Source of the DNA: Vagococcus teuberi
Lineage (GTDB): Bacteria > Bacillota > Bacilli > Lactobacillales > Vagococcaceae
DNA: 64,000 nucleotides
Assembly: GCF_001870205.1 (NCBI RefSeq)
Contig: NZ_CP017267.1
Location: 1,910,501-1,974,500, forward strand
Direction: 5' to 3'
The position numbers and the translations under genes are program-made. The notes under the pieces are model-generated. The model did not search any database. It saw only the letters and a program-made list of their open reading frames with translations, and was not told the DNA's origin. This document shows positions 43,570-55,129 of the stretch, piece after piece (the first letter of the stretch is position 1; each line of letters opens with the position of its first letter).

Positions 43570-43821
43570 ATGACAAACTTTACTAATAACAAAAACAAAG
43601 AGGAGCAAACACTCAAATTAAATGCTATTGTTTTATTATTTGCAGTTGTTTTATTGAGCTTATGCGTTGTTTTCTACCTTATTGGCTTATTTGCTAATCC
43701 TAGTTTAGAAAACTTTTTTGCAGATGTATCTAGTATTCTTTTTACTGGCTCAGTCGCAACTGGTATATTATATTTGGTTAAAATAGTGTTTGATTCACTT
43801 ATACGTTCTGCCAAAAAATAA
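43570..43821 (+). CDS. Small two-helix membrane protein, unknown
   Basis: 83 residues from the ATG at 43570 (AAAGGAG 7 bases upstream). Two hydrophobic segments near 18-42 and 53-72. Not recognised. Own terminator downstream at 43821-43864. Confidence 0.7.
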   Translation: MTNFTNNKNKEEQTLKLNAIVLLFAVVLLSLCVVFYLIGLFANPSLENFFADVSSILFTGSVATGILYLVKIVFDSLIRSAKK

Positions 43822-43864
43822 AAAATAACCCGTCACCATAATAAAGGTAATGGGTCATTTTGTT
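43821..43864 (+). terminator. Terminator of the small membrane protein gene
   Basis: ACCC-n-ACC / GGT-n-GGGT stem followed by a T-rich run; it lies against the end of the converging rae1. Confidence 0.7.
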
Positions 43865-44400
43865 TAATGATACATTAAATCATCAAATAACTCTTGTAGT
43901 GTTTTGACTTGTTCTTGATTCCAAGGACTATTTCGTCTCAAATTTTGATATTGGTAGTCCTGTGTGTCAGAATGAATTTCTTTTTCCACTTCTTTAATCG
44001 AATTAAACAGCTCTCGTGCCGATACTCGTAGTGCTCCTTGAGAGAAAATCACCCATTGTTCCGCTAAATCACTTGTTGCCACGCGAACAGTGGTCAATGC
44101 ATTCATTTTATTAGGCACCTCTCGTTCAATATAAGTATCCGCCGTTTCATCTTCTTTTGTAAAAATAACCGTCAAGCCATACTTGTCATATGTTTGCTGA
44201 ATTCCAGGAACAAGTTGGGCATCAAATACAACGATGATTTCGATTCCTTTATACTTTGCATAATTGGATAAGATAAATAATAATTGGTCTCTAGCGTCAC
44301 CTAGTTTATCTTGTTTTTTCAAACGATTTAACTCAGGCCAAGCACCAATCATGTTGTATCCATCAACAAAGAGGACTTGATGTTTTAATTTTCGTGTCAT
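43864..44400 (-). CDS. rae1: Ribosome-associated endoribonuclease Rae1 (YacP, NYN domain)
   Basis: 178 residues of the NYN/PIN-like nuclease family. Acidic residues in VDGYNMIGAWPEL, VFDAQ, ETADTYIERE. In Bacillus it cuts mRNA within the ribosome. Last gene of the conserved leftward block cysS-mrnC-rlmB-rae1. Confidence 0.93.
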   Translation of the reverse strand: MTRKLKHQVLFVDGYNMIGAWPELNRLKKQDKLGDARDQLLFILSNYAKYKGIEIIVVFDAQLVPGIQQTYDKYGLTVIFTKEDETADTYIEREVPNKMNALTTVRVATSDLAEQWVIFSQGALRVSARELFNSIKEVEKEIHSDTQDYQYQNLRRNSPWNQEQVKTLQELFDDLMYH

Positions 44401-44417
44401 GTGATGCCCTCCATAAT

Positions 44418-45233
44418 CTATCTCCTTTTTCTATGCACTTCATACATTAATAAGCCAGCTGCAACGCTCGCATTGAGACTTTGAACATGTCCATCTATCG
44501 GAATGGTAATCATCTCGTCTACTTCTTTTTTAAGTGCTTGTCCCATTCCTTTTCCTTCATTACCAATAATTAAAGCAATGTCTCCTGAAACATTCCACTG
44601 AGTATAATCTGTGCCTTCCATATCTGTCCCAAATACCCAGATATTTTCTTTTTTTAGTTCCTTAACTGTTTGCGAAAGGTTTGTCACTCGTGAAATAGGA
44701 ATGTGTTCTACCGCCCCAGTAGAAGTTTTCACTACCACTGGTGTCACTCCGACTGCACGATGTTTTGGAATAATCACACCATCAACATTTACTGCATCAG
44801 CTGTTCTTAAGATAGAACCTAAGTTATGTGGGTCCATAATGCTATCTAAAATTAAGAAAAAACGATTTTCTTTTTCTTTGGTTTTTTCTAGTAATTCTGA
44901 TAACGATAGGTATTCATATGGCGTAATTTTTAAGACGATGCCTTGATGATTTAAGCCATCCACCATTTCATCTAATTTAGATTTTGGTACCCATTTGATA
45001 GACACAATCTTCTCTTGAGCCAATTGTTTAATCTCTTCAATTTTATTTCCTTTAATATCTTCTTGTAAAAATAATTTATTGCCTCGATTAGCTTGCAGTG
45101 CTTCTATTGTGGCATGTTTTCCTAACACCACATCATCCATTTCTGGCGTTGACTCATCTGCTTCTTGTTGATTTTTTTTATCAAATTTTGGGCGTTGTCT
45201 ATCTGGTCTTCGTTTATTTTGAGGTTTTCTCAT
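44418..45233 (-). CDS. rlmB: 23S rRNA (guanosine-2'-O-)-methyltransferase RlmB
   Basis: SPOUT methyltransferase that 2'-O-methylates 23S rRNA in the peptidyl-transferase region. 271 residues: basic N-terminal tail (about 1-30), substrate-binding domain, then knot motifs NLGSILRTAD, IGNEGKGM and SLNASVAAGLLMYE. Overlaps mrnC by 20 bases. Confidence 0.94.
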   Translation of the reverse strand: MRKPQNKRRPDRQRPKFDKKNQQEADESTPEMDDVVLGKHATIEALQANRGNKLFLQEDIKGNKIEEIKQLAQEKIVSIKWVPKSKLDEMVDGLNHQGIVLKITPYEYLSLSELLEKTKEKENRFFLILDSIMDPHNLGSILRTADAVNVDGVIIPKHRAVGVTPVVVKTSTGAVEHIPISRVTNLSQTVKELKKENIWVFGTDMEGTDYTQWNVSGDIALIIGNEGKGMGQALKKEVDEMITIPIDGHVQSLNASVAAGLLMYEVHRKRR

Positions 45234-45633
45234 TGTTTTTTTCTCCTATTGTTTGAATACACCATGCAATAATTTCTTCTAAGCGTTCTTTTTGCTCTGT
45301 TAAATGTAGATACCCCATCAATGCTTCAAATCCAGTTGATGATCGATACACAGCAATCGACGTATTTTTGGCACTCGTATGACTTTTAGCATTACGTCCA
45401 CGGCGATAGATATCTTGTTCTATTTCAGCTAATAAGTCTTGCATCATCATTTGTTCAATCAAATAATGTTGTGCTTTTGCTGAAACATAATGTGTTGCTA
45501 AACGGTGTAATTGATTCGGGCGAGTTTGCCCACTTTTTACTAAATAATCGCGAATATATGTCTCATATATGGCATCCCCCACATAAGCTAGTGTTAACCC
45601 ACTTAATAAGGTATAATCTTTTTCATTTGTCAT
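45214..45633 (-). CDS. mrnC: Mini-ribonuclease III
   Basis: 139 residues: an RNase III domain without dsRNA-binding domain. Matures 23S rRNA. Signature region [18 protein letters not shown] with the catalytic acidic residues. It overlaps cysS and rlmB ends, indicating translational coupling. Confidence 0.95.
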   Translation of the reverse strand: MTNEKDYTLLSGLTLAYVGDAIYETYIRDYLVKSGQTRPNQLHRLATHYVSAKAQHYLIEQMMMQDLLAEIEQDIYRRGRNAKSHTSAKNTSIAVYRSSTGFEALMGYLHLTEQKERLEEIIAWCIQTIGEKNNEKTSK

Positions 45634-47048
45634 TCACTTCTACTCCATCTTGTTCCTTGAGGGGTATCTTCTAAAATAATCCCTTGTTCTTTTAATAAAT
45701 CACGTATCTCATCACTTCTAGCAAAGTTTTTTTCTTTACGAGCGGCATTTCTCTCAGCGATTAACGCATCAATGTCACCGTCTAATAAATCCGTTTGATT
45801 AACAAGTTCAATCCCAAAAATAAGCATTAGTTTTTCTAATGTTTCTTGGTAAGCCGTGATAACTTCTTTTGACACCGCATCTTCTTCTAGATAACGATTC
45901 AAGTATTTCACTAATTGATAAACAACCGTGATACCGTTCGCGGCATTGAAATCATCGTCCATCTCTGTGACAAATTCTATCATTAATGAAGACAACTCTT
46001 TTAACCAATCATGGTCGTTTTCTAAAGAATCCACTGCTGTTTCTAATCTAAACGTTGCATTATTGTAACTACTTTTTATACGTCCTAAATTAGTCGTTGC
46101 TTCTTTGATGGTTGTCTCATTGAAAGGCATTGGTCGACGATAATGTGTCGTTGATAAAGCGAAACGCACCACTTCTGGTGACACATCTTTCATCAAATCA
46201 TGTGCGGTAATAAAGTTGCCAAGTGATTTACTCATTTTTTCACCTGATTCACCTACAGTTAGATACGCATTATGCATCCAATAATGAGCAAACGTTTCAC
46301 CCGTTTTCGCTTCACTTTGAGCTATTTCATTTTCATGATGAGGGAATTCTAAATCCTGTCCACCTGCATGAATATCTATTGTATCACCTAAATGTTTAGT
46401 TGCCATCACAGAGCACTCAATATGCCAGCCTGGACGACCTTTTCCCCAAGGTGAATCCCATGATACTTCATGCTCTTTTGCTTCTTTCCATAAAGCAAAG
46501 TCTAGCGGGTCTTCCTTTTTAGCTGATTCAGCACCCGTTCTTTGACTCGCACCTGTCTCTAATTCATCAATACTTTTATTACTTAATTTACCATATGGTT
46601 CAAATTTACGCGTACGATAGTACACATCTCCTTGTGACTCATAGGCATATCCTTTTTCAACCAACACAGAAATAAAGTCGATAATGTCATCAATATGATC
46701 AACAACACGTGGATGCAGACAAGCTGGTTGCACATTTAATTTGCCAGTGTCTTCTTTAAATGCGTCAATAAATTTATCTGCTAATTCTTTGGTTGAAATA
46801 CCTTCTTGATTCGCTGTCTTAATAATTTTATCATCCACATCTGTAAAGTTAGAAACATAATTAACTTTGTAGCCCCTAAATTCAAAATAACGGCGAACAG
46901 TATCAAATGCTACGGTACTTCTAGCATTTCCTATATGAATGTAGTTATAAACAGTTGGTCCGCATAGATACATGCTGACTTCATTTGGTTTAATTGGCAC
47001 AAAATTTTCTTTTTTACGACTTAAAGTATTATAAATTTTTATTCCCAT
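45630..47048 (-). CDS. cysS: Cysteinyl-tRNA synthetase
   Basis: Charges tRNA-Cys. 472 residues. Zinc Cys in [15 protein letters not shown] (with HIGH as HIGN), [27 protein letters not shown] in [11 protein letters not shown]. Preceded by a Cys-specific T-box. Confidence 0.98.
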   Translation of the reverse strand: MGIKIYNTLSRKKENFVPIKPNEVSMYLCGPTVYNYIHIGNARSTVAFDTVRRYFEFRGYKVNYVSNFTDVDDKIIKTANQEGISTKELADKFIDAFKEDTGKLNVQPACLHPRVVDHIDDIIDFISVLVEKGYAYESQGDVYYRTRKFEPYGKLSNKSIDELETGASQRTGAESAKKEDPLDFALWKEAKEHEVSWDSPWGKGRPGWHIECSVMATKHLGDTIDIHAGGQDLEFPHHENEIAQSEAKTGETFAHYWMHNAYLTVGESGEKMSKSLGNFITAHDLMKDVSPEVVRFALSTTHYRRPMPFNETTIKEATTNLGRIKSSYNNATFRLETAVDSLENDHDWLKELSSLMIEFVTEMDDDFNAANGITVVYQLVKYLNRYLEEDAVSKEVITAYQETLEKLMLIFGIELVNQTDLLDGDIDALIAERNAARKEKNFARSDEIRDLLKEQGIILEDTPQGTRWSRSE

Positions 47049-47070
47049 GATTCTCTCCTCTCACAAACAA

Positions 47071-47285
47071 AAAAGCACCCTTTAACAATACACATATACT
47101 GTTAAAAGACGCTCTCACGTGGTTCCACTTTTTTTCATTCACTTTACTTAGTGAATCTTTTTGATAATGTAACGTCTATCACACGAGACTAACTACTTAT
47201 TTCACTAGTCCTACTCAAAGAGGCATTTCACTGATATATTGCCACTTGTTTGCACCTACCACAAGCTCTCTAAAGACACGATATC
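47071..47285 (-). promoter_or_regulatory. T-box leader of cysS (tRNA-Cys)
   Basis: T-box sequence AGTGGAACCACGTGAGAGCG at 47128-47109 on the minus strand. The terminator TTTTAACA / TGTTAAA with T run follows (47112-47072). In Stem I, GTGAAATGCCTC near 47233-47222 offers TGC (Cys) as specifier. It lies between gltX and cysS and lets cysS-mrnC-rlmB-rae1 respond to uncharged tRNA-Cys. Confidence 0.9.
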
Positions 47286-47296
47286 ACTTACTTTTC

Positions 47297-48772
47297 TTAT
47301 CCTTGTATTTCGTTTAATGCTAAATTAATATGTTCAGTTGCTTGATCTTTACCTAATAAAAGAATCGTTTCTGCTAATTCTGGACCATGCATTTGACCAC
47401 TCACGGCTACACGAATTGGCATGAACAGTTTTTTACCTTTAGCACCTGTTTCTTTTTGTACAGCTTTAATTGCTTTTTTAATTGCTGGAACATCAAATTC
47501 TTCTAAGTCATTTAATTCTTTTTTAAATGCTTCTAATACTTCTGGTACTTGCTCATCTGATAAGACTTCTTTAGCGGCATCATCAAATGTCAATGTATCA
47601 TTAAAGAATAAACTGGATAATTCAACAATTTCTTTTGCATAACTCATTTGTGGTTGGTAAAGACTTACCAATTCTTCCACCCATGCTTGTTTTTCAGCTG
47701 ATGGGTTTTCTTCTACTAAACCTGCTTCGATTAAGTATGGTAAAGCCATCTCTGCCATTGTTTTTCTATCAAGTTGTTTCATGTATTGATTGCTAATCCA
47801 CTCAAGTTTTTTATTATCAAATGCTGCAGGCGATTTACCTAAACGATCTGCATCAAAGATTTTAATAAACTCTTCTTGGCTAAAGATTTCTTCTTCACCC
47901 ACTGGAGACCAGCCTAGTAAACTAATAAAGTTAAACATCGCTTCTGGTAAGTAACCTAATTCACGGTATTGTTCGATAAATTGTAGAATCGTTTCATCAC
48001 GTTTACTTAATTTTTTACCTGTTTCAGTATTAATGATTAATGTCATATGACCAAATCTTGGTGGAGTCCATCCAAATGCTTCATAAACCATTAATTGTTT
48101 TGGTGTGTTCGCAATATGATCATCTCCACGTAAAACGTGTGTAATTTTCATTAAATGATCATCCACAGCAACCGCAAAGTTATATGTTGGTATCCCGTCA
48201 CGTTTTAAAATGACAAAATCGCCACCAACACTATCAGATTCAAATGTAATGTTTCCTTTTACAATGTCATCAAATGTGTATTCTTCGCCTTTTGGTACTC
48301 TAAAACGAACAACTGGTGTAATTCCTTCAGCTTCTTTAGCTGCTTGTTGTTCTGGTGTTAAGTGAGCACATTTTCCGTTGTAACGTGGAATTTGTCCACG
48401 ACTACGTTGGCTCTCACGTTCTGTTTCTAATTCTTCTTCGGTACAGTAACATTTATAAGCTAAATTACTTGCTAATAATTGATCTACTAATGGTTGATAG
48501 ATATCTTTTCTTTCAGATTGACGATAAGGACCGTATTCACCTGGCTTATCAGGTGACTCATCCCAGTCAATATTTAGCCATGCTAAGTTATCTAACTGAC
48601 TTTTTTCTCCGTCTTCAATATTACGTTTTTGGTCTGTATCCTCTATACGAATGATAAAATCACCGCCATGATGACGAGCAAATAAATAATTAAATAATGC
48701 TGTTCGAGCATTTCCAATATGCAAATGACCTGTTGGACTTGGTGCATATCTGACACGTACTTTATTTCCCAT
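47297..48772 (-). CDS. gltX: Glutamyl-tRNA synthetase
   Basis: Charges tRNA-Glu (and often tRNA-Gln in Firmicutes). 491 residues from the ATG at 48772 (GGAAGG 7 bases upstream). HIGH motif [18 protein letters not shown] at about 9-26, KLSKRD near 255, anticodon-binding helices at the C-terminus. Confidence 0.98.
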   Translation of the reverse strand: MGNKVRVRYAPSPTGHLHIGNARTALFNYLFARHHGGDFIIRIEDTDQKRNIEDGEKSQLDNLAWLNIDWDESPDKPGEYGPYRQSERKDIYQPLVDQLLASNLAYKCYCTEEELETERESQRSRGQIPRYNGKCAHLTPEQQAAKEAEGITPVVRFRVPKGEEYTFDDIVKGNITFESDSVGGDFVILKRDGIPTYNFAVAVDDHLMKITHVLRGDDHIANTPKQLMVYEAFGWTPPRFGHMTLIINTETGKKLSKRDETILQFIEQYRELGYLPEAMFNFISLLGWSPVGEEEIFSQEEFIKIFDADRLGKSPAAFDNKKLEWISNQYMKQLDRKTMAEMALPYLIEAGLVEENPSAEKQAWVEELVSLYQPQMSYAKEIVELSSLFFNDTLTFDDAAKEVLSDEQVPEVLEAFKKELNDLEEFDVPAIKKAIKAVQKETGAKGKKLFMPIRVAVSGQMHGPELAETILLLGKDQATEHINLALNEIQG

Positions 48773-48873
48773 GGTATTACCTTCCTTGTTCACGTATTAT
48801 CGCTTCCTATGTTTCTAAGTTTACATGCATTTACCCAAATAGTAAAGGCACTTTCACAAGAGTTTTGTAACCT

Positions 48874-49959
48874 TTAATCAGCATTTATCGTTGTTTGAGA
48901 ATGACTTGGTTTTGCAAAAATCATTCGACCAGCAGCCGTTTGTAATGCACTCGTTACAATGACATTTATTTTCTTGTTCATAAAGTGTTTACCATCTTCA
49001 ACCACAACCATTGTTCCATCATCTAAATAAGCCACACCTTGCTGGCGTTCTGTACCATCTTTCATCACAATAACATCCATCGTCTCACCTGGAATAACAA
49101 CTGGTTTAACAGCATTTGCCAAGGCATTAATGTTAAATACTGGCACATTTTGAAATTCACACACTTTATTTAGGTTGTAGTCATTTGTAACCACAATACC
49201 ATCTAACATTTTAGCTAATTTAATCAATTTACTATCGACTTCTTGAATGTCTTCAAAATCACCTTCATACATTTCAACCGATATATTTTCTTCTTTTTGC
49301 AAGGCGTTTAAAATATCTAACCCCCGACGCCCACGAACGCGTTTCATACTATCCCCTGAATCCGCAATGTATTGTAATTCATATAAAACAAAATTTGGGA
49401 TTAATAACGTTCCTTCAATAAAGCCAGTTTTTGCAATATCATAAATACGTCCATCAATAATGACACTTGTGTCTAAAACCTTGTATTTATGAAAATAGTC
49501 ATCAACACGACGATCAAGAATTTCTTCCGAAACTTTTTTGGATTTTGGCACAAATAATTTCTTAAAGTCCTCTGTTTTCATGGTGCCTACTCTAAATCCT
49601 AAGTACCCTGTGATTAACATAATAATTGCCGGAACAATTAAAGGGAGTGAATAAAATGGAATCGAAATAAGTGCTCCTAATAATAACCCAATAATCGTAC
49701 TAATACTACCAAACAATAAATCAGATAAACTTTGTTCTGTAATAAATTTTTCTATTTTTCTTAAACCTGATACTAAATGTTGTTCTGTCAATGTAGCGAT
49801 AATTGCAAAAATAATTGCTCCAATAATTCCATTAGTAATATCATTATTTAACCAACCTAACGTTTCTTGGTTGGTCGCCTTCCATAATAATGGGAATAAT
49901 GCCACACCTAAACTAAATCCAATTAAAGCCATAACAAGCGCGTAAATTTTTTTCTGCAT
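48874..49959 (-). CDS. PIN-TRAM domain membrane protein YacL
   Basis: 361 residues. Four membrane helices in about the first 135 residues. A PIN nuclease-like domain follows (VLDTSVIIDGRIYDIAKTGF, LYELQYIADSGDSMKRVRGRRGLDIL), then a C-terminal TRAM domain. Always next to radA in this group. Predicted RNA-binding or RNA-cutting protein at the membrane; function not settled. Confidence 0.94.
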   Translation of the reverse strand: MQKKIYALVMALIGFSLGVALFPLLWKATNQETLGWLNNDITNGIIGAIIFAIIATLTEQHLVSGLRKIEKFITEQSLSDLLFGSISTIIGLLLGALISIPFYSLPLIVPAIIMLITGYLGFRVGTMKTEDFKKLFVPKSKKVSEEILDRRVDDYFHKYKVLDTSVIIDGRIYDIAKTGFIEGTLLIPNFVLYELQYIADSGDSMKRVRGRRGLDILNALQKEENISVEMYEGDFEDIQEVDSKLIKLAKMLDGIVVTNDYNLNKVCEFQNVPVFNINALANAVKPVVIPGETMDVIVMKDGTERQQGVAYLDDGTMVVVEDGKHFMNKKINVIVTSALQTAAGRMIFAKPSHSQTTINAD

Positions 49960-49978
49960 ACTATCTCTCCTCCTTTAC

Positions 49979-51349
49979 TTAAGAAAATACTTTAAATAAT
50001 GTTTCTGATAATGTTTCGACACCAATCACTTCAATGTCTTTAGGTGGTGTCCAACCTTGCAGATTATTTATTGGAATAAACACACGTTTGAAGCCTAATT
50101 TTTGTGCTTCGCCAACACGCTGTTCAATTCGGTTCACTCGTCTAATTTCACCAGTTAACCCAATTTCACCAATAAAACAATCTTGAGGAGAAGTCCCTTT
50201 ATCTTTGTAACTTGATGCGATACTCACTGCGATGGATAAATCAATCGCTGGTTCATCAAGCTTCACTCCACCAACTGCTTTTAAATAAGCATCTTGGTTT
50301 TGTAATAATAATCCAGCACGTTTTTCTAACACAGCCATAATCAGTGATACACGGTTGTAATCTAGCCCTGTTGCCGTTCGTTTAGCATTTCCAAAAACAG
50401 ATGGCGTTACAAGTGATTGTATCTCTGCCAAAATAGGACGCGTACCTTCCATCGAACATACAATCGCTGAACCTGTCGCCCCGTCAATTCGCTCTTCTAA
50501 AAATGCTTCTGATGGATTTAACACTTCTACTAATCCAGCTTGCCTCATTTCAAAAATACCAATCTCATTTGTTGAGCCAAAACGATTTTTTACAGCACGC
50601 AGTATTCTGAAAGTATGGTGTCTATCTCCTTCAAAATAAAGTACTGTATCCACCATATGTTCAAGCATCCGTGGTCCTGCAAGCGAGCCTTCTTTCGTCA
50701 CGTGTCCTACAATGAAGATGGCAATATTGTTTGTTTTAGCAATTTGCATTAACTCAGCCGTATTCGCTCGAACTTGACTCACACTTCCAGCAGCACTCTC
50801 TGTTTCAGGATGAACCATCGTTTGAATCGAATCAATAATCACATAATCTGGTGTTAATTGCTCAATAACTTGCTTGATTCGTCCCATATCTGTTTCAGGA
50901 TAAACATAAAAATCATTGCTACCATCAGCCAAGCGTTCCGCACGCATTTTTATTTGTTGTGAACTTTCTTCACCAGAAACATATAACACAGTTCCCTTTA
51001 ATAAGCTTAGTTGTTGAGACACTTGTAATAGTAAAGTAGATTTTCCAATACCAGGGTCTCCACCAATTAACACCATAGACCCTGGGACAACTCCTCCACC
51101 TAACACACGATTTAACTCACCTAACTGTGTTTTAACCCGTGGCTCTTTTTGAGCAGTCACTTCTTGAAGTTTTTGGGGTTTGCTCACTTCACCTGTCAAA
51201 CTAACTCTGCTATGTCTAGTTGGAACCTCTGAGGCGATTTCTTCAACTAAAGTATTCCACTCTCCGCAATTAGGACACCTACCTAAATACTTTGGGGAAA
51301 TATAGCCACATGTTTGACAGACATATTCACTTCTTTTTTTCTTTGCCAA
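49979..51349 (-). CDS. radA: DNA repair protein RadA
   Basis: Branch-migrating helicase of recombination. 456 residues from a TTG start (AAGGA about 9 bases upstream). Zinc finger [18 protein letters not shown] at 10-27, Walker [11 protein letters not shown] near 94-103, KNRFG motif, and a Lon-like C-terminal domain. Followed 19 bases on by the yacL gene. Confidence 0.97.
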   Translation of the reverse strand: MAKKKRSEYVCQTCGYISPKYLGRCPNCGEWNTLVEEIASEVPTRHSRVSLTGEVSKPQKLQEVTAQKEPRVKTQLGELNRVLGGGVVPGSMVLIGGDPGIGKSTLLLQVSQQLSLLKGTVLYVSGEESSQQIKMRAERLADGSNDFYVYPETDMGRIKQVIEQLTPDYVIIDSIQTMVHPETESAAGSVSQVRANTAELMQIAKTNNIAIFIVGHVTKEGSLAGPRMLEHMVDTVLYFEGDRHHTFRILRAVKNRFGSTNEIGIFEMRQAGLVEVLNPSEAFLEERIDGATGSAIVCSMEGTRPILAEIQSLVTPSVFGNAKRTATGLDYNRVSLIMAVLEKRAGLLLQNQDAYLKAVGGVKLDEPAIDLSIAVSIASSYKDKGTSPQDCFIGEIGLTGEIRRVNRIEQRVGEAQKLGFKRVFIPINNLQGWTPPKDIEVIGVETLSETLFKVFS

Positions 51350-51458
51350 AAAATCATCCTTAATTTACAATTTTTGCTTTTTTATTAGGTATTGCTAGTA
51401 CACTTTATTTTAACATAAATCATCCGATTCTAATAAAGAGTCCATTTCATCTTAAGAA

Positions 51459-51986
51459 TTATTTACCAGATGAACCAAATCCGCCAGTGCGTTCTGTTTT
51501 AGCCGAGTCATTATCTGCTTTTAAGAAGGGTAAAAAGATCCCTTGAGCGATTCGATCTCCTTTTTTGATGTGCTTATCTGTTAAACCAAAATTTAATAAT
51601 TGAATCATAATATGCCCTTCATTTTCTGCATTATTATAATAATCACTATCAATAATCCCTACACCGTTTGTTAACACTAAAAAATTTTTTAACGGGTTAC
51701 TTGAACGATTGGCAATTTGTAAAAACTCATCGTCACCCATATATGATTTTACTCCTGTTGGAACAAGCGTTGCTTTTAGCTCTTTTTGCATGTTAGCATC
51801 CACTGTTAACACCTCTTTTGATAAAACGGCTTTTAATACTTTAGCAATGCCTTGCCTCCAAATACTTGGAATCACAATATCAACAGCCGACTCAAAATCA
51901 TATCCTGCAGCACTTTTAGTTGCTCTTTTTGGTAAATTAATGTCCTCAAATGTTGATACTTTTTCAAACCCTCTTACTTTACTCAT
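51459..51986 (-). CDS. dut: dUTP pyrophosphatase
   Basis: Hydrolyses dUTP to dUMP. 175 residues. Motifs: AAGYDFESA (1), ANRSSNPLKN (2), TNGVGIIDSDYYNN (3), GDRIAQGIF (4), RTGGFGSSG (5). It is longer than the usual 145-150 residues because of an insert between motifs 1 and 2 (about 40-75), as seen in many lactic bacteria and their phages. Confidence 0.95.
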   Translation of the reverse strand: MSKVRGFEKVSTFEDINLPKRATKSAAGYDFESAVDIVIPSIWRQGIAKVLKAVLSKEVLTVDANMQKELKATLVPTGVKSYMGDDEFLQIANRSSNPLKNFLVLTNGVGIIDSDYYNNAENEGHIMIQLLNFGLTDKHIKKGDRIAQGIFLPFLKADNDSAKTERTGGFGSSGK

Positions 51987-52040
51987 AGTTTACCTTCCTT
52001 TACTTCTAATTTCTTTAATCCTACCCGAAAACAGGGCAAA

Positions 52041-52075
52041 TAAAAAGAGTAAAAATAAATCTTACTCTTTCTTTT
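52041..52075 (-). terminator. Terminator of kup
   Basis: AAAGAGTAA / TTACTCTTT stem with T run on the minus strand, 10 bases after the kup stop. Confidence 0.85.
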
Positions 52076-52085
52076 ATTAATTGTC

Positions 52086-54119
52086 TTACTCGTCATCGTC
52101 TTCATAAAATTCGTTGACCTGAACTTGCCGTAATGTCACTTTATTTTTCTTTGGTTGAATCACAAGTGGCACATACTCCATAATCACATCACTATATTCT
52201 AATCCGTACCATTTAGCTGGATCAACTGCTGAACGCTTAATGCCAAGTTTGGCTTGCATCACTAAAGTATCTAACCAGTTTAATTCGGTCACACGCGATA
52301 GTTCTTCACGTATCAATACAAATGAAAAATCTCCCGTATCTCTTCCTGGTGTAATCGAATATTTTTGAGGTTGTTTTGGTAACTTTCCTTCATTCATCAA
52401 ATCATGGACAATCTGTCTTAAATAGACATTCACCTCTTGCGGCATTTTAAATCCTAATCGTAATTGTACATTCACGATGTAATCCGTCTCCATCATATCC
52501 ACATAATATTCCTTAGTGTATGGCTCATCGGTAACAAATACATTCACGAACCAATACACTTTCGCACGTTTCGGGCTTTTATCTAAAATTGAATACATGA
52601 TTTCTCGATTAATTAAATGACCCTTAATTTTAGATGTTAGAAAGACCAAATTAGTTTGAAGTTGTGGCCAATCCGTATCATCTCTTAACTCACCTAATTG
52701 CTCTTTGTAGTCATATAAGGAAATTCGTTTAGATGTTGCTTCCGTGATGATATTTCCACGATGCCAAATGAGCATGACGAGGAAAATAATTAACGCGATT
52801 CCTAATGCCACATAGCCTCCATGCATAAACTTAGATGCACTGGAAACAAAGAAGATACTTTCAATTACTGCAAAAAAGATAAAAATCAGATACGCTAGTG
52901 GCCTTGGGGTTCCTTCCTGTAGTAAGTAAACAAGTAACAAGATAGTTGTCATTAACATTGTAATGGTGATTGCTAATCCATAAGCAGCCTCCATACGAGC
53001 AGATGTTTGAAAGCCAAACACAACAGCTAAACAGCCAATCATTAACATGTTATTAATCCCTGGAATATACAATTGCCCCTTTTGGTCAGTTGGGTAAATA
53101 ATTTTCATCCTTGGTAGTAAACGTAATTTAATCGCTTCTGAGGCCAATGTATACGAACCAGAAATTAATGATTGTGACGCGATAATCGCCGCAACTGTGG
53201 CAAAAACCACCCCTACAACAGTCAGTGCTTGTGGCATCATTCTAAAGAATGGATTAAGCATATCCATATTTTGATACTCAGGCATATCTTTAACACGGAT
53301 AATCCACGCTGCTTGACCAAAGTAATTTAAAACTAAACAGACTTTGATGTATGGCCAACTTACACGAATATTTTTTCTACCAGCATGCCCCAAATCTGAA
53401 TACAATGCTTCTGCTCCAGTTGTTGCTAGAAACACGCTTCCTAAAATAAGTATTCCTAATTTATTTTCTCCAGAAAACAATAAATGAACAGCATAATATG
53501 GGTTTAGTGCACGAATAACTGAAAGATTTCCCATGAAGTTTGATAGACCAATTAATCCAATAAATGTAAACCAACCAAACATAATCGGCCCAAACAGTGT
53601 GCCGACTTTTTTTGTTCCTAATCGTTGTACCATAAATAATGAAAAGATAATAATAACCGTTATAATGACAATAATTTGTTGACTATCGCCAAACGTCTCG
53701 TAAAAAGAAGGAATCCCTCTAAGGCCTTCAATAGCCGTTGTGACCGTCACTGCTGGCGTTAAAATCCCATCAGCGAGTAATGTCGCCCCACCTAACATTG
53801 CAGGATAAAGCAAATAACGACTATTCTTTCTAACTAATGTGAAAAGTGAAAAAATACCACCCTCACCGTGATTATCAGCGTTTAGTGCAATCATGACATA
53901 TTTTATCGTTGTCAATACAGTTAATGTCCAAAAAACTAATGATACCGCACCTAAGATAAACGTCTCTGATACGTGGGCTAGTCCTCCATTTCCATCCACA
54001 ATGGCTTTCATAACGTACAAAGGACTGGTTCCAATATCTCCATAAACAACTCCCATAGCAACAAGCGTTCCACCTAATGTAAAACGATCTATAGCTTGTT
54101 GATTAGATTTTTGACTCAC
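52086..54119 (-). CDS. kup: Potassium uptake protein Kup
   Basis: H+/K+ symporter of the cytoplasmic membrane. 677 residues from the GTG at 54119 (AGGAG 8 bases before); the GTG at 54128 would touch the ribosome site. Twelve membrane helices ([21 protein letters not shown] is the family N-terminus), then a cytosolic C-terminal domain of about 220 residues. No c-di-AMP riboswitch was seen in the short upstream region. Confidence 0.95.
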   Translation of the reverse strand: MSQKSNQQAIDRFTLGGTLVAMGVVYGDIGTSPLYVMKAIVDGNGGLAHVSETFILGAVSLVFWTLTVLTTIKYVMIALNADNHGEGGIFSLFTLVRKNSRYLLYPAMLGGATLLADGILTPAVTVTTAIEGLRGIPSFYETFGDSQQIIVIITVIIIFSLFMVQRLGTKKVGTLFGPIMFGWFTFIGLIGLSNFMGNLSVIRALNPYYAVHLLFSGENKLGILILGSVFLATTGAEALYSDLGHAGRKNIRVSWPYIKVCLVLNYFGQAAWIIRVKDMPEYQNMDMLNPFFRMMPQALTVVGVVFATVAAIIASQSLISGSYTLASEAIKLRLLPRMKIIYPTDQKGQLYIPGINNMLMIGCLAVVFGFQTSARMEAAYGLAITITMLMTTILLLVYLLQEGTPRPLAYLIFIFFAVIESIFFVSSASKFMHGGYVALGIALIIFLVMLIWHRGNIITEATSKRISLYDYKEQLGELRDDTDWPQLQTNLVFLTSKIKGHLINREIMYSILDKSPKRAKVYWFVNVFVTDEPYTKEYYVDMMETDYIVNVQLRLGFKMPQEVNVYLRQIVHDLMNEGKLPKQPQKYSITPGRDTGDFSFVLIREELSRVTELNWLDTLVMQAKLGIKRSAVDPAKWYGLEYSDVIMEYVPLVIQPKKNKVTLRQVQVNEFYEDDDE

Positions 54120-54303
54120 TTTTTTCACTCCTCATTTCTTTAAAAAGTTAGTATTCATGACAATCATATACTCATTTTTTTTAAAGTCAACACTCAAATA
54201 AAAAAATTCATTTTCTATTAGTGGAAACACAATTAAAAATAAGTTATTATAGCATGGATAGACACTAAAAAAAATAGTCATTAAACAAAAAAGAGGGATT
54301 ACT

Positions 54304-55110
54304 TTGGAGAGAAAAAAATTATTAAAAGAAAGTAAGCGACTCGTTATTAAAGTCGGGACCAGTTCGTTGGTTCTACCAAATACAGAGATTAATTTACGAG
54401 CAATCGATCAATTAGCTTTTACACTCACATCACTTAGACAACTAGGGTACGAAGTCATTTTAGTTTCTTCAGGTGCGATTGGTGTTGGAATGAAATTACT
54501 TGGTTTAGATAAACGACCTGAAACAATCGCAAAACAACAAGCGGTGGCTGCAATTGGTCAATCTGAACTGATTAAAATATACACACAACGTTTTGCAGCC
54601 TACTATCAGCAATCTGCCCAAGTGTTATTAACTCGCGACGTGATTGACTTTCCAACAAGCAGACAAAACGTCATTAACACATTTGAAGAACTGCTTAATA
54701 TGGGAGTGATTCCTATCGTTAACGAAAATGACAGCGTGTCGGTTGATGAATTGGACCACTTAACAAAATTTGGCGACAACGACCAATTATCTGCTATTGT
54801 ATGTAGCTTAGCTCAGGCTGACTTATTACTGATGTTATCTGATATTGATGGGTTTTACGATGATAATCCACAAACAAATCCAGAAGCTCAACTTTTCTCC
54901 CATATTTCGGAAATTACAGATGTTATGGAAATGGCAGCAGGTGATAAAGGAAGCGAGTTTGGTACTGGAGGTATGGCTAGTAAACTAAAAGCAGCAAAAC
55001 GAGTACTAGACAATCAATCTCAAATGATTTTAGCTAGTGGAAAAGATCCGGCTATTTTATTTGATATTTTAGAAGGTAAAACAGTTGGGACACTTTTTTC
55101 AAATATGTGA
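54304..55110 (+). CDS. proB: Glutamate 5-kinase
   Basis: First step of proline synthesis. 268 residues from TTG (GAGGG about 7 bases upstream; no suitable ATG). Amino acid kinase fold: RLVIKVGTSSLV, VSSGAIGVG, NENDSVS, GTGGMASKLKAA. There is no C-terminal PUA domain, as in other short Firmicute ProB proteins. proA starts 19 bases downstream. Confidence 0.95.
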   Translation: MERKKLLKESKRLVIKVGTSSLVLPNTEINLRAIDQLAFTLTSLRQLGYEVILVSSGAIGVGMKLLGLDKRPETIAKQQAVAAIGQSELIKIYTQRFAAYYQQSAQVLLTRDVIDFPTSRQNVINTFEELLNMGVIPIVNENDSVSVDELDHLTKFGDNDQLSAIVCSLAQADLLLMLSDIDGFYDDNPQTNPEAQLFSHISEITDVMEMAAGDKGSEFGTGGMASKLKAAKRVLDNQSQMILASGKDPAILFDILEGKTVGTLFSNM

Positions 55111-55129
55111 TAAAAAGGAGGAGTTATAC

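Noticed and set aside
54129-54303. c-di-AMP riboswitch before kup or T-box before proB
   Set aside because: The region is too short and holds none of the core motifs.
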